NCBI RefSeq assembly: GCF_010994375.1
Contig: NZ_WHMA01000018.1
Coordinates: 16,089-61,047 of the forward strand
Direction of reading: 5' to 3'
Length of the DNA: 44,959 nucleotides
Source of the DNA: Halomonas sp. NO4
Lineage (GTDB): Bacteria > Pseudomonadota > Gammaproteobacteria > Pseudomonadales > Halomonadaceae
The translations under genes and the position numbers were made by a program. The notes below the pieces were generated by a model. The model did no database searches, was not told the origin of the DNA, and was given only the letters and a program-made list of their open reading frames with translations. How positions within the stretch are numbered: position 1 is the first letter of the stretch; every line of letters starts with the position of its first letter. This document shows positions 17,958 to 25,285 of the stretch, one piece after another.

Positions 17958-19379
17958 TCAGCGAATGGCAGGCTCCGGCTCGGCGTCATCCGCCTCGACC
18001 GCCATGTCATCCTCGATATGGATCGGCTCGTCCGGCTCGCGGGCCCGGGCCTTGCGCGAACGGTGCTCGACCATGAAGTAGAGTACCAGGCCCACACCCA
18101 AGCCCCAGGCGGCGCCGTGAGTGGCCAGCACCACGCCCATGATGCCTGCCACGCCCATGGCGGTGGCGTTCTCGATCTGCTCCACGGCCACCGCAATGCA
18201 CAGGTAGCCGGTGATCAGCAGGGTGATGGAGAGTGCGATGGGCAGCACCGGCTTGAACAGGGTGATCAGCGGCAGCATGAAGAGCGCCAGGAAGCCGACG
18301 ATCCAGAACACCGAGGTGCCCGAGTAGATGGTATCCATCGCCTTGCGACCGTAACGGTAGCGCTCCGCCACCGTGGCCATGGCGCCGGTGAACAGCGGCC
18401 CGGCCAGCCCTGGGTAGGGCGCTAGCAGCGAGTGCATCAGGTTGCGGATACCGGTGATCAGGTGCACGCGATCGACGTTGACCTCGATCTTCTCGTCCGG
18501 GCGCAGATGATCGACGCGCTTGAGCAGGGTCTGACCCACGATGATGTCGCCAAAGGCGATGATGTAGGCGATCACCGCCGTGGGAATGGCGGCCAGCAGC
18601 AGCTCGGCGCCCGGCAGGCCGATGCTGAACGGCAGATAGCGCCAGATGCCGGCGAAATCCGGCACGGCGAAGCCCCACTCCACCTCGGGCAGCGGATATT
18701 CGGCCACGCCCCAGCCGATGGCCATGGTGACCAGCATGCCCGGCACCATGCCGTAGGCGGCAATGTTGCGCGCCCAGCGGAATTTGTCGGTGAGGTCGCG
18801 GAAGGAGAGCGAGAACATCACGTAGAGCGTCACCAGACCGCCGATGCCCAGCGACAGCGGCGTGTTGTAGAGCCGCCCACCTTCGCTGATCTCGCCGCTG
18901 ATCGCCGCGATGCCCGCGCCGAGCAGGATGCCCGCCTTGATCGAGGCCGGGACGTTGTCGACCAGCTTGGTCCCCAGACGGGTGACCGCCATGAACAGGA
19001 AGATCGACGTGACCACCAGCTGCAGCGCCACCATGGCGCGGATCGCCTCGGGCCCCGGCTCGTAGTCGCCAATGAACAACAGCACCACCGGAATGGCCGG
19101 GGTGATCCAGCCGGCGATGAAGGGCACGCCCAGCAGCGGCGGCAGTATGAAGCCGACGCCGCACACCACCACGAAGGCCAGTGCCACCTCGTACGGCACG
19201 CCCAGGTACTGCTCGAGCAGCGGGATCATGCCCATGGCGATGACGAACATCACCAGCGCCTGGACGGTCTCGGGAATTTCCCAGCGGAAGTGGATGAAGG
19301 GCAGGCGGAGCTTGAATGGTCCCAATGGCCAATAGGGATGTTCCTGGCCGTAGTCACGTTTGAGCAGCACGTCGATCAC
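17958..19379 (-). CDS. Putative UraA/SulP-fold (SLC23/SLC26-type) permease
   Basis: The 473-aa membrane protein has about 12-14 hydrophobic segments and a charged C-terminal tail (EPDEPIHIEDD). The LAGPLFTGAMATVAERYR stretch and a central FGDIIVGQ motif resemble nucleobase:cation and sulfate permeases, but the substrate cannot be named. The frame's first start is GTG at 19379, with no good ribosome site. A strong AAGGA site instead serves ATG 19401, which reads MNNQNR and stops at TGA one base before this GTG. Either reinitiation or a +1 shift would be needed. A sequencing indel is also possible. Confidence 0.7.
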   Translation of the reverse strand: MIDVLLKRDYGQEHPYWPLGPFKLRLPFIHFRWEIPETVQALVMFVIAMGMIPLLEQYLGVPYEVALAFVVVCGVGFILPPLLGVPFIAGWITPAIPVVLLFIGDYEPGPEAIRAMVALQLVVTSIFLFMAVTRLGTKLVDNVPASIKAGILLGAGIAAISGEISEGGRLYNTPLSLGIGGLVTLYVMFSLSFRDLTDKFRWARNIAAYGMVPGMLVTMAIGWGVAEYPLPEVEWGFAVPDFAGIWRYLPFSIGLPGAELLLAAIPTAVIAYIIAFGDIIVGQTLLKRVDHLRPDEKIEVNVDRVHLITGIRNLMHSLLAPYPGLAGPLFTGAMATVAERYRYGRKAMDTIYSGTSVFWIVGFLALFMLPLITLFKPVLPIALSITLLITGYLCIAVAVEQIENATAMGVAGIMGVVLATHGAAWGLGVGLVLYFMVEHRSRKARAREPDEPIHIEDDMAVEADDAEPEPAIR

Positions 19380-19514
19380 CTCAGCGGTTCTGGTTGTTCA
19401 TGGCATTCCTTCTGGCTGTTGTTGTTGTTGGCTGAGGGAGGTTTTTACGCGGGCGTCACCCGCGCGAACATTCGACCATGGACCAAGCAGAGTTAGCGCA
19501 ACGAGCCCTTGACG

Positions 19515-19607
19515 TGTCGACAATGTACGCGAGAAACATGCGCATGACGGACACGCACCCGCTGCCTGCGCCGTCCTCGCGGGTTGATATCGCGTCGGTT
19601 GTCGACA
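19515..19607. promoter_or_regulatory. Two TGTCGACA palindromes upstream of permease
   Basis: TGTCGACA occurs at 19515-19522 and again at 19600-19607 (extended there to TTGTCGACAA), 85 bp apart. The shape resembles sites of GntR/FCD-type regulators (TTGT-N2-ACAA). Both lie upstream of the minus-strand permease. The intergenic stretch 19402-19774 holds these, a third dyad at 19630-19647 and a weak terminator near 19738-19770; no convincing ORF was seen. Confidence 0.4.
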
Positions 19608-19629
19608 AGATCGCGGACAAATGGCGAAC

Positions 19630-19647
19630 GTTGACGGTTACGTCAAC
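19630..19647. promoter_or_regulatory. Inverted repeat GTTGAC-N6-GTCAAC
   Basis: A perfect 6-bp-arm dyad lies in the gap between the permease and cobQ. TTGAC in each arm also resembles a -35 hexamer. Its role is unknown. Confidence 0.35.
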
Positions 19648-19737
19648 TTAGGTCGAAGAGTGCTGCCGAGCGCCGTCTCAGCCTTGCGAGACGCCGCTAT
19701 GAGGGCCTCGCCTGTCATTCGCTTTCCACCAAAGAAC

Positions 19738-19770
19738 AAGGCCCCGGCGGACCATGCCAGGGGAAGGCCA
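19738..19770 (-). terminator. Weak terminator candidate after cobQ
   Basis: On the minus strand, CCCC-x-GGC pairs with GCC-GGGG around a 7-nt loop and is followed by a T-rich stretch (TTGTTCTTT). It lies just downstream of the cobQ stop at 19775, where the long cob/btu transcript should end. The stem is imperfect. Confidence 0.4.
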
Positions 19771-19774
19771 CCTT

Positions 19775-21235
19775 TCACCCCAGCAGTTGGTCGATAACCG
19801 CCATGTCCAGATGGGCTTCCAGGGTATCGGCCAGGCGGTCGAGCTCCGCCTGGCGGTGGTCGGCGTAGTCGACCACCGCTGCCTCGTCGGCCAGGCCGCA
19901 GCGCGCCAGCAGCGCCGTGCAGGCCTCGGGCCGATCGAACAGGCCGTGCAGGTAAGTACCCATGACCTGGCCGTCGTCGCTCACCGCACCATCGCGGCGT
20001 TCGCCCAAGTTGCCGTCGAGGACAACCAGAGGGCGCGCCAGCCCCGCCCCCTCGCTCACGCCATTGTGGATTTCGTAACCGCTAATCGGCACGTCCTCGG
20101 GGAGCAAGCGCCCGGAGACGTTGCTCAGCTGCTTGCCTGCCATCATGCGCGTCTCGATGTCCAGAAACCCGAGCCCCGGGCACGTGCCGGCCGCCCCCTC
20201 CAGCCCCTCGGGATCGTGAATGGCGGTACCGAGCATCTGAAAGCCGCCGCAGACGCCCAGCACCCGGCCGCCGTAGCGCAGGTGGCGCGCAATGGCGGCC
20301 TCCCAGCCCTGGCTACGCAGCCAGGCAAGATCGGCTCGGGTGCTCTTGCTGCCGGGCAGGACGATCAGGTCCGCCGGCGGGATGGCCTGGTTCGGCCCGA
20401 CGAAGGCCAGCGCCACCCGCGGGTGCAGGCGCAGGGGGTCGAAGTCGTTGTGGTTGCTGATGCGCGGCAGCGCCGGCACCACGACGCGCAGTGCCGGCTC
20501 GCCCGCCACACGACCCTCGCGGCCGATGCTGTCCTCGGCATCCAGCAACAGGCCGTACAGGTAGGGCAGCGTGCCGAGCACCGGCTTGCCGGTACGTTCG
20601 GCGAGCCACGCGAGGCCCGGCTCGAGCAGCGCCAGGTTGCCGCGAAAGCGGTTGATGATGAAGCCCCGGGTGCGCGCCTGTTCGGATTTCGAGAGCAGGT
20701 CGAGGGTGCCCACCAGCTGGGCGAAGACCCCGCCCCTGTCGATGTCGCCCACCAGCAGCACCGGGCAGTCCACCATCTCGGCGAAACCCATGTTGGCGAT
20801 GTCGTTCTCACGCAGGTTGATCTCCGCCGGGCTGCCCGCCCCCTCGGCGATGATCACGTCGAAGCGCGTCGACAATGCCTCCCAGGCGGCCAGCACGCTG
20901 TCGCGCGCCTCGCGCTTGTAGGCGTGGTAGTCCAGGGCGTCCATGTGGCCATGCACCCGACCGCGCAGGATCACCTGGGCACCGCGGTCGCTCTCCGGCT
21001 TGAGCAGCACCGGATTCATGTCGCTGTGAGGCTCGACCCCCGACGCCAGCGCCTGCAGCGCCGTGGAGCGGCCGATCTCGCCGCCGTCCACCGTCACCGC
21101 GCTGTTGAGCGCCATGTTCTGCGGCTTGAAGGGCGCCACTGACACGCCACGGCGGTGAAGCGCCCGGCACAGCGCCGCCACCACCGTGCTCTTGCCGGCA
21201 TCCGAGGTGGTGCCCTGGATCATGAGTGTCGTCAT
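19775..21235 (-). CDS. cobQ: Cobyric acid synthase
   Basis: This 486-aa glutamine-dependent amidotransferase amidates adenosyl-cobyrinate a,c-diamide at four side chains to give adenosylcobyrate. It has an N-terminal dethiobiotin-synthetase-like ATPase domain with the P-loop [10 protein letters not shown] (8-17) and a C-terminal class I glutaminase-like domain with C329 (GVCGGFQ) and H430 (TYLHGLF). It follows cobO after 3 bp and is the last gene of the riboswitch-led unit. Its upstream partner cobB/cbiA is not in the window, so it may serve salvage of early corrinoids or a pathway encoded elsewhere. Confidence 0.96.
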   Translation of the reverse strand: MTTLMIQGTTSDAGKSTVVAALCRALHRRGVSVAPFKPQNMALNSAVTVDGGEIGRSTALQALASGVEPHSDMNPVLLKPESDRGAQVILRGRVHGHMDALDYHAYKREARDSVLAAWEALSTRFDVIIAEGAGSPAEINLRENDIANMGFAEMVDCPVLLVGDIDRGGVFAQLVGTLDLLSKSEQARTRGFIINRFRGNLALLEPGLAWLAERTGKPVLGTLPYLYGLLLDAEDSIGREGRVAGEPALRVVVPALPRISNHNDFDPLRLHPRVALAFVGPNQAIPPADLIVLPGSKSTRADLAWLRSQGWEAAIARHLRYGGRVLGVCGGFQMLGTAIHDPEGLEGAAGTCPGLGFLDIETRMMAGKQLSNVSGRLLPEDVPISGYEIHNGVSEGAGLARPLVVLDGNLGERRDGAVSDDGQVMGTYLHGLFDRPEACTALLARCGLADEAAVVDYADHRQAELDRLADTLEAHLDMAVIDQLLG

Positions 21236-21238
21236 GGA

Positions 21239-21850
21239 CTAGAGCTCGATGCCTTTCTGAGCCTTAACCCCCTGCTCCTTGAAGGCGTGCTTGACCACCT
21301 TCATCTCAGTGACGGTGTCGGCCAGCTCGATTAGCTCGCGCGGCGCGTAGCGACCGGTCACTACCACGTGCTGCATCGCCGGGCGTGCCTGCAGGTCGTC
21401 GAGCACCCGATCGAGATCCAGGTACTCGTGGCGCAGGGCGATGTTGAGCTCGTCGAGCAGCACCAGATCGTAACTCTCGTCGGCCAGCATGCGGCGCGCC
21501 TCGCCCCAGGCGGTCTCGGCGCTCGTGACGTCGCGGTCGCGATCCTGGGTGTCCCAGGTGTAACCCTCGCCCATCACGTGGTAGTCGACGTTCGGCTGCT
21601 GGCGGAAGAAGGCCTCCTCACCGGTGGCGAACTTGCCCTTGATGAACTGCACCACGCCCACCTTCATGCCGTGGCCGAGCGCGCGAGCCAGCATGCCGAA
21701 GCCGGAACTGCTCTTGCCCTTGCCGGGCCCGGTGAGCACCAGCAGCACGCCCTGTTCCTTGTCGGCGCGGGCGATGCGCTCCTGCATGATCCTCTGCTTG
21801 GCGGCCATGCGCTTGGCATGGCGCTCGGGGTCCTTGGCGTTGTCACGCAT
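21239..21850 (-). CDS. cobO: Corrinoid adenosyltransferase (CobO/BtuR)
   Basis: This 203-aa enzyme transfers the 5'-deoxyadenosyl group from ATP to the reduced cobalt of corrinoids. The atypical P-loop TGPGKGKSSSGFG lies near residues 40-52. Family motifs include FIKGKFATGE, DLVLLDELNIAL and VVVTGRYAPRELIE. The basic N-terminal region (about 1-30) is typical of CobA/BtuR proteins. It is flanked by btuD (19-bp gap) and cobQ (3-bp gap) and converts imported corrinoids to the adenosylated forms used by CobQ and CbiB. Confidence 0.96.
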   Translation of the reverse strand: MRDNAKDPERHAKRMAAKQRIMQERIARADKEQGVLLVLTGPGKGKSSSGFGMLARALGHGMKVGVVQFIKGKFATGEEAFFRQQPNVDYHVMGEGYTWDTQDRDRDVTSAETAWGEARRMLADESYDLVLLDELNIALRHEYLDLDRVLDDLQARPAMQHVVVTGRYAPRELIELADTVTEMKVVKHAFKEQGVKAQKGIEL

Positions 21851-21869
21851 GAATCACTCTCCGTTGTCG

Positions 21870-22637
21870 TCAGATGCGGGGTACGAAGACGGGGGCGCCA
21901 TCCACCAAGGCGGTGGCCAGGCGCTGGCCGTAGAGGCGCTCCAGGACGCTCGGCACCAGCATGGCATCGCGCGGCCCCCAGCACGCCTCGCCGTCGGGGT
22001 AGAGCAGTAGCACCTGGTCGCACCAGCGTGCGGCCAGGTTCAAGTCATGCAGGCACAGCATCACCGCCCGCCCCTCGGCGGCCTGCTCGGTGAGCAGCGC
22101 CATCACCGCGGTCTGGTGGTGCAGGTCGAGGTGATTGGTGGGCTCGTCGGCCAGCCAGATGCCCGGCGCCTGGGTGAGCACCGTGGCGATGGCCAGGCGC
22201 TGGCGCTCGCCGCCGGAGAGCGTGCTCACCAGCCGCTCGGCCAGGTGGGCCACATCGAGCCGCTCGAGCGCCTCCTCGGCCAGCCGCAGGTCCTCGCCGC
22301 CCTCCATCTGCCAGGGCGAGAGCCAGGGATGCCGACCGATCAGCGCCGTCTCGCGCACCGTGGCGGGAAAGCCGTCCGCTCGTTCCTGGAAGACCAACCC
22401 CAGGGCACGGGCGACCCGGCGGCGCGGCAGCGCGGAAAGCGACGCCCCATCGAACGCAACCGTGCCGCGACGCGGCGCGCGCAACCCCGCCAGGGTGTGC
22501 AGCAGGGTGGTCTTGCCGGCCCCGTTGGGGCCCAGAACCCCCCACACCTGTCCGGGTTCCAGGCTCAGGTTCAGTGCCGGGCCGTCGCGCCGGCCCGGCA
22601 CGTCGATGACGAGATCACGCGCCTCGAGTCGGCTCAT
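21870..22637 (-). CDS. btuD: Cobalamin/corrinoid ABC transporter ATPase
   Basis: This 255-aa ABC ATPase of the iron-siderophore/B12 class has Walker A GPNGAGKTT (36-44), signature LSGGERQRLA, Walker B IWLADEP and the switch His in CLHDLNLAARW. It powers import of corrinoid from the periplasm through BtuC. The ATG at 22637 overlaps the btuC stop by one base (TGATG), so translation is coupled. An in-frame reading further upstream runs through btuC and is not a real extension. Confidence 0.94.
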   Translation of the reverse strand: MSRLEARDLVIDVPGRRDGPALNLSLEPGQVWGVLGPNGAGKTTLLHTLAGLRAPRRGTVAFDGASLSALPRRRVARALGLVFQERADGFPATVRETALIGRHPWLSPWQMEGGEDLRLAEEALERLDVAHLAERLVSTLSGGERQRLAIATVLTQAPGIWLADEPTNHLDLHHQTAVMALLTEQAAEGRAVMLCLHDLNLAARWCDQVLLLYPDGEACWGPRDAMLVPSVLERLYGQRLATALVDGAPVFVPRI

Positions 22638-23641
22638 CAGCGGCTCCGGTAGAGCAGGTAGAGGAAGGTGGGTACGCCAAGCAGCGCGGTGATCACCCCC
22701 ACCGGCAACTGCTCCGGGGCGATGAGGGTGCGCGCCAGGGTGTCGGCCAGCACCAGCAGCGTGCCGCCGGCGAGCGCACAGGCGGGCAGGATCAAGCGCT
22801 GGTCGTTGCCCAGCACCAGGCGCAGCATGTGCGGCACCACCAGGCCGACGAAGCCGATACTGCCGGCGGTGGTCACCGCCATGGCGGTGAGCCCGCTCGC
22901 CGTGATGTAGATCGTCCACTCCAGCGGGCGCACCGCCACGCCCAGGGCCGCGGCCTGCAGCGCTCCGCGGGCCAGCACGTTGAGGCTGCGCCCCAGCGGG
23001 AAGGCCAGCAGGCACACCCCCAGCAGCAGGGCGAGTGGATAGCCGGGGGCGCGAGCATAGGAAAGATCACCCATCAGCCAGTAGAGCATGCCGGGCAGGC
23101 GCTCGGCGGGACTCACCGCCAGCATCAGGGTGACCACCGCGCCCCAGCCGGCGGCTACCACCACGCCGGTGAGCAGCAGCCGAGCCGGCGTCCAGCTCCC
23201 GGTACCGTGGGCCAGCCCGAAGACCATCAGCGTCGAGGCAAGCGCCCCGGCAAAGGCCGAGCCGGAAATCACCGCGCCGCCCAGCCCGGCCAGCATGGCC
23301 GCCAGCGCCCCCACCGCGGCACCGCCGGAGAGGCCCAGCACGTAGGGGTCCGCCAGGGGGTTGCGCAGCAGCACCTGCATCAGCGCCCCGGCGAGCGCCA
23401 GCAGGCCTCCGGTGGCGAAGGCCGAGAGCGCACGCGGCACGCGCAGCTCCAGCACCAGGGTGCGCGAGAGGGCGTCGCCGCGCCCCAGCGCCACCTCCCA
23501 GAGTTCGGCGGGCGAGACAGCGACGCTGCCGACCGATACCGACAGCGCCAGGGCCGCCATCGCCGCCAGCGTCAGCAGGCCCAGGGGGAAGACCAGCCCG
23601 CGGCGCCCGAGGCCAGCCAGGGCAAACCTAGCGGCGTGCAC
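22637..23641 (-). CDS. btuC: Cobalamin/corrinoid ABC transporter permease
   Basis: This 334-aa inner-membrane permease of the FecCD/BtuC family has about ten helices. The family motif NPLADPYVLGLSGGAAVGA lies near residues 93-111 and the cytoplasmic coupling segment GSIGFVGLVVPHMLR near 258-272. It forms a homodimeric channel with BtuD, fed by BtuF. Its start overlaps the end of btuF by 14 bp and its stop overlaps the btuD start. Confidence 0.94.
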   Translation of the reverse strand: MHAARFALAGLGRRGLVFPLGLLTLAAMAALALSVSVGSVAVSPAELWEVALGRGDALSRTLVLELRVPRALSAFATGGLLALAGALMQVLLRNPLADPYVLGLSGGAAVGALAAMLAGLGGAVISGSAFAGALASTLMVFGLAHGTGSWTPARLLLTGVVVAAGWGAVVTLMLAVSPAERLPGMLYWLMGDLSYARAPGYPLALLLGVCLLAFPLGRSLNVLARGALQAAALGVAVRPLEWTIYITASGLTAMAVTTAGSIGFVGLVVPHMLRLVLGNDQRLILPACALAGGTLLVLADTLARTLIAPEQLPVGVITALLGVPTFLYLLYRSR

Positions 23642-24524
23642 GGGCGTCCTCCAGCTTCTCGCAGAACAGTCGGCTGCCCTCCAGCAGGCGCGGCGTGGGG
23701 CGCTGAATCAGGGAGGGCGGCACGAAGAAGAGGTTATCGCGTGCCACGGCGGACAGGCTCGGGTACTGCGCCCAGTGGGTGAGCCAGTCGCGGTTCTCCT
23801 CGCCCATGCCACCGGCGAGGATCGCCTCGGGGTCGGCATCGAGCACCGAGGCATCGCCGATGCGCGGCACCAGGCGCTGGAGGTCGCCGAAGACGTTGAT
23901 CCCGCCGCAGGCGGTCAGCACCTTGCCGATCAGGTGATCGTCATTGATGGTCATCAGCGGCTCGTCCCACACCTGGTAGAAGACCCGCACCGGTGCCCGG
24001 TCGGCAAAGCGGGCGCGGATCTCGGCCATGCCGTCGCGAAAGCGGGCGGCCTCGCGGCGCGCCTCGTCCTCGCTGCCCGCCAGCTCGCCCAGTCGCTCGA
24101 TGGCGCTGGCCACCCCCTCGAAGGTGCGCGGCTCGAGGTAAAACACCGGCACGCCGAGCGCCTCGATGGTCTCCAACTGCTCGGGCGGATTGCCGGTCAC
24201 CCAACCGATCACCAGCGTCGGGCGCAGGGCAACGAGGCGCTCCATGTCGATGCGTGTATGGCTGCCCAGCGAAGGGACTTCGCGCGCTTCAGGCGGGTAG
24301 TCGCTGTAGTCGACCACGGCCACTACCTTCTCGCCGGCCCCGGCGGCATAGACGAGTTCGGTCGCCCCGGGCGAGAGCGCAGCGATACGTTCGGCCGGCG
24401 CTTCCAGGCACACCTCGCGCTCGGCATCGTCGGTGGCGCACACCTCGGCGCTGGCGGGAAGGGCCACGGCGAGCAGCAGCCCGGCCACCAGGCCCAGCGC
24501 ACCTCGCCTCCCACAGAAAGCCAT
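23628..24524 (-). CDS. btuF: Cobalamin/corrinoid-binding periplasmic protein
   Basis: This 298-aa TroA/BtuF-type binding protein has a signal peptide (1 to about 26, ending ALPASA). Typical landmarks are RIAALSPGATELVYAAGAG near the mature N-terminus, LRPTLVIGW, and a long backbone helix across the middle. The vitamin-B12 assignment rests on the operon and riboswitch, since the fold also binds haem and siderophores. It begins 15 bp after the DUF2149 gene. Confidence 0.88.
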   Translation of the reverse strand: MAFCGRRGALGLVAGLLLAVALPASAEVCATDDAEREVCLEAPAERIAALSPGATELVYAAGAGEKVVAVVDYSDYPPEAREVPSLGSHTRIDMERLVALRPTLVIGWVTGNPPEQLETIEALGVPVFYLEPRTFEGVASAIERLGELAGSEDEARREAARFRDGMAEIRARFADRAPVRVFYQVWDEPLMTINDDHLIGKVLTACGGINVFGDLQRLVPRIGDASVLDADPEAILAGGMGEENRDWLTHWAQYPSLSAVARDNLFFVPPSLIQRPTPRLLEGSRLFCEKLEDARARR

Positions 24525-24539
24525 ACGGTTCTCCCCTTG

Positions 24540-24836
24540 TCAGCTGCGATCCGACTCATCGATCAGGATCAGCTTGCCGCTCTGCGGGTCGCGGTAGACA
24601 CGCCCCACGCTCTCGTAGCCGCTGCCGGACGTGCCCATCCCCGCCGGCATCTCGGGCAGCTCGCGCCCGGCCTCAAGCTCCACGCCACCGGCTGACCCCG
24701 TGTCGCGCGAGGCGGCCAGCGCCACCATCAGCCCCACGGCGAATACCAGCATGATGTCTGCCAGATTGGCGAGCGGCCCCAAGGGCTCCTCGTCTGCGCT
24801 GTCGAAGCGGCTGCGCCGATAATCGGGAATGCTCAT
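24540..24836 (-). CDS. DUF2149 protein, ExbD-like
   Basis: This 98-aa protein has a single N-terminal membrane helix (about residues 22-42). It contains D27 in LADIMLVFAVGLM, which aligns by eye with the essential Asp in the ExbD/TolR helix, and a short periplasmic tail ending DPQSGKLILIDES. DUF2149 genes are known to travel with MotA/TolQ/ExbB and CobN-like genes. Its ATG overlaps the ExbB-like stop by 4 bp. The likely role is the second subunit of a proton-driven motor working with the receptor or the CobN-like protein. Confidence 0.8.
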   Translation of the reverse strand: MSIPDYRRSRFDSADEEPLGPLANLADIMLVFAVGLMVALAASRDTGSAGGVELEAGRELPEMPAGMGTSGSGYESVGRVYRDPQSGKLILIDESDRS

Positions 24837-25285
24837 GTCCCATGCTCCAGTTGGGCCATGGCGGCGTCGTACCAGCGCCGCCGCAGCCGCCCCAGCAGAA
24901 AGCCCAGGATGCCGATGAGAAGGCCCATCACCGTGGTATTAAAAGCTACGGTGACGGCTTGAGCCAGCACGTCGAGCTGGCCGTTGCCCAGCGCGGCGAG
25001 CCCCGGCCCCAGCGGTATCAGGGTACCCATCAGCCCCAGCATGGGGCCGATGCGCGCCAGCACATCGGCGCGGTCGATGGCGCGGCGCGCCTGTGCCGCC
25101 AGCCGGTCGGCACAGCGCGCCGCAACCAGGCGGCGAATACCGCCGCTGCGCTCACCGATGGCCAGCCCCGCCTCCCACAGCGACAGAGCCACCAGGGCGA
25201 GCAGTGCCAGGATGACTGGCGTCAGCAGCCAGCCCACCAGGGTATCCATGACCTCCAGTGTGGCCTGGGTCAGGTCAGCGTTCAT
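24833..25285 (-). CDS. MotA/TolQ/ExbB proton-channel family protein
   Basis: This 150-aa protein has three membrane helices (about 16-38, 80-100 and 108-131) and the family signature GPMLGLMGTLIPLGPGLAALG (80-100). It is shorter than E. coli ExbB (244 aa). It overlaps the CobN-like gene by 4 bp (ATGA) and the DUF2149 gene by 4 bp, so all three are probably made in fixed proportion. It presumably forms a proton channel with the DUF2149 partner. No TonB gene is visible nearby. Confidence 0.88.
   Translation of the reverse strand: MNADLTQATLEVMDTLVGWLLTPVILALLALVALSLWEAGLAIGERSGGIRRLVAARCADRLAAQARRAIDRADVLARIGPMLGLMGTLIPLGPGLAALGNGQLDVLAQAVTVAFNTTVMGLLIGILGFLLGRLRRRWYDAAMAQLEHGT

Noticed and set aside
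19681..19760. Short ORF of about 26 codons on the minus strand between cobQ and the permease
   Set aside because: It has no ribosome site, no recognisable sequence, and a length expected by chance at this base composition.
22829..24754. Overlapping plus-strand frames across btuC and btuF
   Set aside because: They are antisense to conserved transporter genes and rich in Arg, Gln, His and Pro with no domain signal.
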